11,166 nucleotides of DNA from NCBI GenBank assembly GCA_002479405.1, contig DLMX01000120.1, positions 23,766 to 34,931 on the forward strand, in the 5' to 3' direction. Under the pieces are notes generated by a model. The model made no database searches, was not told where the DNA came from, and was given only the letters and a program-made list of their open reading frames with translations. The translations under genes and the position numbers were made by a program. Shown in pieces: positions 7,232 to 11,166 of the stretch (the first letter of the stretch is position 1; every line of letters starts with the position of its first letter). This stretch comes from Methylophilaceae bacterium UBA7525 (GTDB lineage Bacteria > Pseudomonadota > Gammaproteobacteria > Burkholderiales > Methylophilaceae).

Positions 7232-7645
7232 CTAAAATTCTACCGGCCCGAACTTCTGGTAAAGACTGGTCAAATTTTTTACGGGAATACGGAACTGGCT
7301 ACGTGCCTTCACTGTTGATTTAGCCGTACTTGCTTTCATGATCTTGGAACCCGGATCGAAGATTACCAGCCCGGCATGCAGTGCTGCCAGATAGCGGTTG
7401 AAATCTGTGCCTTCTCCCAGTAGTGCTGGGCTGAAATACTGGTAGGCAGGGTCCTTTTCCTTCTCGCTCTCATAGGGAACATAGGCCGCCTGTGCGTGCT
7501 TCTTGTTCCATCCAATCATCAAGTCGCCAAATGACCAAGCTGCCGCGCAATGCCCCGCATCCGTAAGCAACTCCACTGCACCGCCCACATCCTCAATGAT
7601 ATTCCGCGCTGGGTTGAAGCCGCGTACTGCCAGCGTCAGTTGGTG
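7232..7645 (-). pseudogene. C-terminal remnant of an MvaI/BcnI-like restriction endonuclease
   Basis: The minus-strand frame is open from just after the stop of the neighbouring ORF (7646-7648) to TAG at 7232-7234, giving about 137 residues. Starting only at GTG 7588, it gives 118. Reading order: a beta-like stretch LTLAVRGFNP, then AAAWSFGDLMIGWNKKHAQA, then YQYFSPALLGEGTDFNRYLA, LHAGLVIFDPGSKI and a terminal QFRIPVKNLTSLYQKF. The WSF...L...K, then K/E...Y.Y, then G...FD, then FRI...L..LY order matches what I recall for the C-terminal half of MvaI/BcnI-family restriction enzymes, which cut CCWGG or CCSGG. The N-terminal half with most of the expected catalytic core is absent and no good start or ribosome-binding site is visible, so I call it a decayed or truncated gene. 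The family call is from memory; an active small protein is less likely. Confidence 0.5.
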
Positions 7646-8041
7646 TTAGGATTGGGTTGGTAAAGAATGTTTTAACAGCGCCGTTTCGAGTTTATTTATC
7701 TGTCGCGTTAACCCGAGGGGTGTTAATGAACGGAATCTGTACGGTATTAAAAACTCAACTTCTAGCCAGATGTGTGGTTTTTCTGTAACAAGGTAGCAAA
7801 TCCGATTGACATGATGAATGCCCGGAATTATCCATTGATTTCGATCATCACTGCCATCAATTACTGTCCACACATAGGCCTCATCAAGGCTACAAACGAG
7901 ATGAAAATCTTTTCCAAATGTCTCTAGCCCATGACCTCCCCAAATGTTTGATTGCGTTTGGGGGTGACGATATGGTATGAAAAACTCGTAAAAGGTGTCT
8001 TCATGCAAAACGAGCGATTGTTTTGGTAATGGCTCTGGCAT
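7646..8041 (-). CDS. Uncharacterised 131-residue protein in the R-M operon
   Basis: I do not recognise this family with confidence. The protein is soluble, rich in aromatic residues and His, with no signal peptide or membrane segment. Readable stretches are LHEDTFYEFFIPYRHP, IWGGHGLETFG, AYVWTVIDGSDDRNQWIIPG, HHVNRICYLVTEKPH and LEVEFLIPYRFRSLTPLGLT, followed by a short C-terminal helix. The two FxIPYR phrases suggest an internal beta-rich duplication or a paired-sheet fold. It starts with ATG 8 bases after the TAG of the methyltransferase-HNH gene, without a clear Shine-Dalgarno sequence, so it is probably translated by coupling. Its base composition (22 G+C in the 60 bases at 7741-7800) matches the HNH part of the upstream gene, suggesting they arrived together. 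It may be an accessory or control protein of the endonuclease; that is inference. Confidence 0.7.
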   Translation of the reverse strand: MPEPLPKQSLVLHEDTFYEFFIPYRHPQTQSNIWGGHGLETFGKDFHLVCSLDEAYVWTVIDGSDDRNQWIIPGIHHVNRICYLVTEKPHIWLEVEFLIPYRFRSLTPLGLTRQINKLETALLKHSLPTQS

Positions 8042-8049
8042 TTGGGCTA

Positions 8050-10107
8050 CTACAGGTTATCTACAAACAACTTTTCTCTGTGGTGTGAAATGAACTCAAC
8101 GTTTGGCGCGAAACGCTCAGGCAATTCAATTTGCTTTCCACTCAAAGGTAGTAATACATCTCTCACAAATGCTTCGTCTTGTCGCTTCAATTCCTCTGAA
8201 ACCAGAATTTTGAAATCATCAGAAAGAGTAATAAGTCCTTTATCGAAAGCTTTGTCATGAATAGCGGAAAGACATAATCCGTTGCTTGGGTTTAGACGAT
8301 TTGCCTTGTCTTTGCTCCATGGCACTATATGACTAGCAATTAATAGTCGCGGCTCCGACAGGCCAGACATGCAGCATCGCCCACGGTAACTGCTCATGAC
8401 AGCGCGGCGAAAGAAATTTTGTTTAATGCGCTGTTCGGTAATAACTTGCCGCGTTTCCCCAGTAAAAGTTTCTGGCACTAGCTCATCATTTTCTGGCTCA
8501 ACCTCATCAGCAGTGTTTTTGTCCAATTGTTGCCGAAGTAGTTGGCATTCAACAGCAAGCCTTTCCCAGTCCGCGTGAAACTCATTCCATACCTCACGAT
8601 CTAATGCTGATGCTCCAGTCAGACCGACTCGTCCCGTGCTCGTAACGGCTGGGTCAAGGCTTGCAATGTTGAGCATTTTCATTGCAACAGCATCGGCTGT
8701 ACGGCCAATGATTTTTGCCAACTTACCTATTTCTGGATTGCTCCCATAAATCTTTCCGTACGGAATCTGGCAATATAAATGAAAAGCGAGCTTCACCTGT
8801 TCTTTTGTCCAGCGACTTGAGTTCACGATGTCCTTCGGCACAGCTACGAAGCTTGTCGTAGTGGCCTTCTCCTTGTTTGGTATAAACGGAATCATGAGTT
8901 TAGCAGTTGCTTCAACCATTGGAATCACAGTAGCCTCTGAGAATTGTTGATACGCCCGCGTATCTGACACTGAAATCCTGAACGTATCCGGGAATCCCAT
9001 CAGTCGGGCGCATTCTCTTGGGGTCAGTCGCCTTGGATTTTTGCCTTCGCCCTGATAGACAAGAATTTCGGAGCCGTCCTTGTAATAGCGGGCCGAGAGC
9101 GTGCGAGTGACATCGTTGGGTCCGACCAGTCCGAAGCCGAAGCCGTTGCCCTTGGCGCGATGTTTTGCGGCGTAGTTTTGCAGGTAACGCCAAAGGTTGT
9201 CGGTGAGGGTGTATTTGTCCTGTACCTTGTTGTGCGCATGGTCGAAGAAGCGGTTGTCGTCCCATGGCAGTTTCGGCTCGTAGCCATCCGTACGATGCAG
9301 GATTTCGCCCAGTCTGCGTGCGTTTTTGGGTGGCAGCGGCAGGGCGTCGAAATCGAAGGCGACGGGTTCGCGGAAGCCGACGATGAGGATGCGTTCGCGG
9401 TGTTGCGGGGTGAAATGCGCGCCGTCGATGACGCGGTAGTGAATGTGGTAGCCGAGATCGTGGGTTAGCGTTCGACTCATTACATCGAAGGTCCGGCCCT
9501 TGTCATGTGAAACCAGATTCTTGACATTTTCGAGCAGGAAGGCACGCGGGCGTTTCGCTTCAATAATTCTGGCGACATCGAAAAATAGCGTACCTTGTGT
9601 TTCATCATGAAAACCATGGGCGCGGCCCAGAGCATTTTTCTTGCTGACGCCTGCAATTGAGAACGGTTGGCATGGGAATCCTGCCAACAACACATCGTGA
9701 TCGGGAATGTCCGTAGCGATTACTTGGGTAATATCTCCCGCAATCAGATGGCCGTCGCGATAATTTTCCGTGTAGGTCTTTTGGGCATAACTGTCCCATT
9801 CGCTGGTGAATACGCAACGGCCGCCAATTTCCTCGAACGCTGCTCTGATGCCGCCAATACCTGCAAAAAGGTCGATGAAGTCGAAACTACCTTCCTGAGC
9901 CGGTGAAGAGGAAAAGGGTAAAAGCTGTTGTAATGCGGGTACAAGGTAGGCGGGTGGTTGTGATTGCCTTGCTTCCCATCGTCTGACGGTACGGATGGTT
10001 ACGCCCGTGTGGCGTGCGATATCTGCCTGAGTATGGTGCTTGCGTGCTTCCAGAAGGTAGGCATGAACCGCGTCCATATCGGTGCTGGTGGTGAGTACGG
10101 CATCCAT
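8050..10107 (-). CDS. Dcm-like cytosine-5 DNA methyltransferase fused to HNH endonuclease
   Basis: A 685-residue two-domain protein. Residues about 26-46 form a helix-turn-helix (TQADIARHTGVTIRTVRRWE). The m5C methyltransferase follows: motif I FIDLFAGIGG (77-86), motif IV PCQPFS with catalytic C146, ENV (193-195), QHRER (235-239), a recognition region (about 300-349) with GNGFGFG and TRTLSARYYKDGSEIL, and motif IX RRLTPRECARLMGF (359-372). Much of this closely resembles E. coli Dcm and M.EcoRII, so CCWGG-like specificity is inferred. Motif X reads QFSEATV instead of the usual QFGNSV. From about residue 433, RWTKEQVKLAFHLYCQ opens what normally is a separate HNH protein, whose core has C579, ASHIVPW (H593), NGLCLS (N609) and H617 with AFD. 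The ATG at 10107, with AGGGA 9 bases upstream, is preferred over a TTG at 10167 that lies in a promoter-like sequence. Confidence 0.92.
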   Translation of the reverse strand: MDAVLTTSTDMDAVHAYLLEARKHHTQADIARHTGVTIRTVRRWEARQSQPPAYLVPALQQLLPFSSSPAQEGSFDFIDLFAGIGGIRAAFEEIGGRCVFTSEWDSYAQKTYTENYRDGHLIAGDITQVIATDIPDHDVLLAGFPCQPFSIAGVSKKNALGRAHGFHDETQGTLFFDVARIIEAKRPRAFLLENVKNLVSHDKGRTFDVMSRTLTHDLGYHIHYRVIDGAHFTPQHRERILIVGFREPVAFDFDALPLPPKNARRLGEILHRTDGYEPKLPWDDNRFFDHAHNKVQDKYTLTDNLWRYLQNYAAKHRAKGNGFGFGLVGPNDVTRTLSARYYKDGSEILVYQGEGKNPRRLTPRECARLMGFPDTFRISVSDTRAYQQFSEATVIPMVEATAKLMIPFIPNKEKATTTSFVAVPKDIVNSSRWTKEQVKLAFHLYCQIPYGKIYGSNPEIGKLAKIIGRTADAVAMKMLNIASLDPAVTSTGRVGLTGASALDREVWNEFHADWERLAVECQLLRQQLDKNTADEVEPENDELVPETFTGETRQVITEQRIKQNFFRRAVMSSYRGRCCMSGLSEPRLLIASHIVPWSKDKANRLNPSNGLCLSAIHDKAFDKGLITLSDDFKILVSEELKRQDEAFVRDVLLPLSGKQIELPERFAPNVEFISHHREKLFVDNL

Positions 10108-10121
10108 TTTTAATAATCCCT

Positions 10122-10158
10122 GGGAATAATTGGGGACATTCTGACACTGATCATTCCC
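10122..10158. promoter_or_regulatory. Possible autoregulatory operator of the methyltransferase gene
   Basis: GGGAAT (10122-10127) and ATTCCC (10153-10158) form a 6-bp inverted pair that extends imperfectly inward (AAT/ATC next to the arms) and straddles the candidate -10 box of the leftward gene. A related AAGGGAT lies at 10178-10184. The encoded protein has an N-terminal helix-turn-helix, and M.EcoRII/M.SsoII-type methyltransferases are known to repress their own promoters through such regions. Its use as an operator is inference. Confidence 0.3.
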
Positions 10159-10167
10159 TTTTTGCAA
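10138..10167 (-). promoter_or_regulatory. Candidate promoter of the methyltransferase-HNH operon
   Basis: On the minus strand, TTGCAA (10167-10162) and CAGAAT (10143-10138) are 18 bases apart; each matches 4 of 6 consensus bases. Transcription would start near 10131, leaving a leader of about 24 bases before the ATG at 10107. That would place the upstream TTG codon at 10167 outside the message. Confidence 0.4.
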
Positions 10168-10307
10168 GCGATGAATGAAGGGATTTGCGCCGAACCCCGG
10201 AAATGTCTGTCACGGTCTAAATGGCTGAAAAGTTGTTTGGTTTTTAGTGGATAGTTCCAATGGACTAACGCTTAATGCAAATCAAGGGCAAGTTTGTACT
10301 GCTGCTC

Positions 10308-10316
10308 TGTTAAAAT
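10308..10316 (+). promoter_or_regulatory. Extended -10 promoter candidate for the pseudouridine synthase
   Basis: TGTTAAAAT matches the extended -10 pattern (TG, one base, then TAAAAT with 5 of 6 matches). No good -35 box lies at the right distance, as is common for extended -10 promoters. The start point would be near 10323, very close to the AAAGGA ribosome-binding site at 10322-10327, so the leader would be unusually short. Treat this as tentative. Confidence 0.35.
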
Positions 10317-10336
10317 ACATCAAAGGATAACTTGCA

Positions 10337-11166
10337 TTGACCACACTCAAACTCCCATCCTCCAAATCCAAAGCCGGCAATTCGGCGCACAAGCCGGTGC
10401 GTCGTCCTGATGCTGCCAAACGGGTACGCACAAGCCCGCCGGAAAAAACGGAAAAACCTCAAACCAACATTGCCGGGCAGGTAAAAGCGCCGGTAATCGA
10501 CAAGCCGGAACGCCAGCGTAACCATCGTCATGACGGCAAGCCGCGTCAGCCTGTGACGCCGGATAGTCGCGCCCCTGCAGAGCGCCCTTTGCAGCGCGGT
10601 GAGTTCAAGCGCGATGAGTTCAAACGCAATCCGCCGAAAACCCCGGTGCAGGGGCGCGATACGCCGCGACGCGGGGGCAAGGCTCGGGATGGCTTCGAGC
10701 AGGGTGATTTTAATCAGGATCGTGCGAGCAATCCGATGTTTGCGCCCAAGCCGCTGGCCTCCAATCCCGATTTCCCGCGCCTGTCCAAACGCATGGCGGA
10801 GCTGGGCTTGTGTTCGCGCCGTGAAGCTGATGAGTGGATCGTCAACGGTTGGGTGAAGGTCGACGGCGAGGTGGTCGATGTGCTGGGTACCCGCGTCGCG
10901 CCGGATGCCAGAATCGAAATCAGCAAGGCGGCGGAAAAGCACCAGTCGGAAATTGTCACGATTCTGCTGCACAAGCCGGTAGGTTATGTTTCAGGCCAGG
11001 CCGAGGATGGTTATGAGCCTGCCGTGGTGCTGGTGCACCCGGATAATCAATGGGAGGAAGACCCGGTCAGAAAGACCTTCCAGCGCGGATTCCTCAAGGG
11101 ACTGGCGCCGGCCGGCCGGCTTGATATCGATTCGACCGGATTGCTGGTGCTGACGCAGGATGGCCG
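10337..11166 (+). CDS. RsuA/RluB-family rRNA pseudouridine synthase, 3' end missing
   Basis: The enzyme isomerises a specific uridine in ribosomal RNA to pseudouridine. The frame is open to the window edge (276 codons). Residues 1 to about 147 are a basic, low-complexity extension rich in Lys, Arg and Pro, with a short internal repeat (GEFKRDEFKRN), probably a disordered RNA-binding tail. An S4 RNA-binding domain follows from about 148: RLSKRMAELGLCSRREADEW, then NGWVKVDGEVV. The catalytic domain opens with LLHKPVGYVSGQAEDGY and carries the active-site motif GRLDIDSTGLLVLTQDG with Asp263. I propose the TTG at 10337, with AAAGGA 9 bases upstream; no ATG occurs before the S4 domain except one within it or just before it, and the extension is usual in betaproteobacterial members. 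The exact target uridine, and hence a RluB, RluE or RluF name, cannot be decided here. Confidence 0.9.
   Translation, partial: MTTLKLPSSKSKAGNSAHKPVRRPDAAKRVRTSPPEKTEKPQTNIAGQVKAPVIDKPERQRNHRHDGKPRQPVTPDSRAPAERPLQRGEFKRDEFKRNPPKTPVQGRDTPRRGGKARDGFEQGDFNQDRASNPMFAPKPLASNPDFPRLSKRMAELGLCSRREADEWIVNGWVKVDGEVVDVLGTRVAPDARIEISKAAEKHQSEIVTILLHKPVGYVSGQAEDGYEPAVVLVHPDNQWEEDPVRKTFQRGFLKGLAPAGRLDIDSTGLLVLTQDG

Noticed and set aside
8050..8830. A vsr mismatch-repair endonuclease, the usual companion of dcm
   Set aside because: The downstream protein has HNH-type residues (ASHIVPW, NGLCLS, HDKAFD), and I see no Vsr-type motifs in it or elsewhere in the block.
10108..10167. Twenty-residue N-terminal extension of the methyltransferase from a TTG at 10167
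   Set aside because: The TTG coincides with a -35-like box, and the ATG at 10107 has a proper AGGGA site; the extension is unlike Dcm-family N-termini.
10310..10972. Minus-strand open frame (220 codons) opposite the start of the pseudouridine synthase
   Set aside because: The plus strand encodes a clear S4 plus catalytic domain; the minus frame is Arg/His/Leu-rich without a domain and would end in the promoter region.

Overview
The window looks like a chromosomal segment of a betaproteobacterium, perhaps of the Gallionella/Methylotenera kind. This rests on recalled family distributions (a CzcA-like RND pump followed by a DUF3240 gene, and the style of ThiC and of the pseudouridine synthase), not on a search. 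Core genes are moderately GC-rich and read left to right. They are interrupted by one leftward block, about 7232-10107, that carries a restriction-modification locus.

Left part (1-2976): the 3' end of a heavy-metal RND efflux pump gene, then a small DUF3240 gene one base later. An inverted repeat built from CACAGAG-type units follows. Middle part (3057-6906): a weak promoter candidate, a well-formed TPP riboswitch, an unusual three-copy tandem hairpin array that begins inside the 3' edge of the riboswitch, a hairpin that buries the thiC ribosome-binding site, thiC itself, and a SWIM zinc-finger gene that starts two bases after the thiC stop and is probably co-transcribed with it. TPP level is therefore likely to control thiC and possibly the SWIM gene.

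Right part: about 325 bases with no convincing gene, then the leftward block. In transcription order the block holds (i) a Dcm-like cytosine-5 methyltransferase with an N-terminal helix-turn-helix, fused in frame to an HNH endonuclease; (ii) an unrecognised 131-residue ORF starting 8 bases later; and (iii) the C-terminal remnant of what looks like an MvaI/BcnI-type restriction enzyme. The methyltransferase recognition region resembles Dcm, so a CCWGG-like target is my inference; MvaI also reads CCWGG. The HNH part and the 131-residue ORF are clearly more AT-rich than the methyltransferase and the remnant on either side. The locus therefore looks like a mosaic in which an HNH cassette replaced part of an older methyltransferase/restriction-enzyme pair. 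Methyltransferase motif X is also abnormal at this seam.

The window ends inside a rightward gene for an rRNA pseudouridine synthase with a long basic N-terminal extension. I saw no tRNA, rRNA, CRISPR array or intact insertion sequence.
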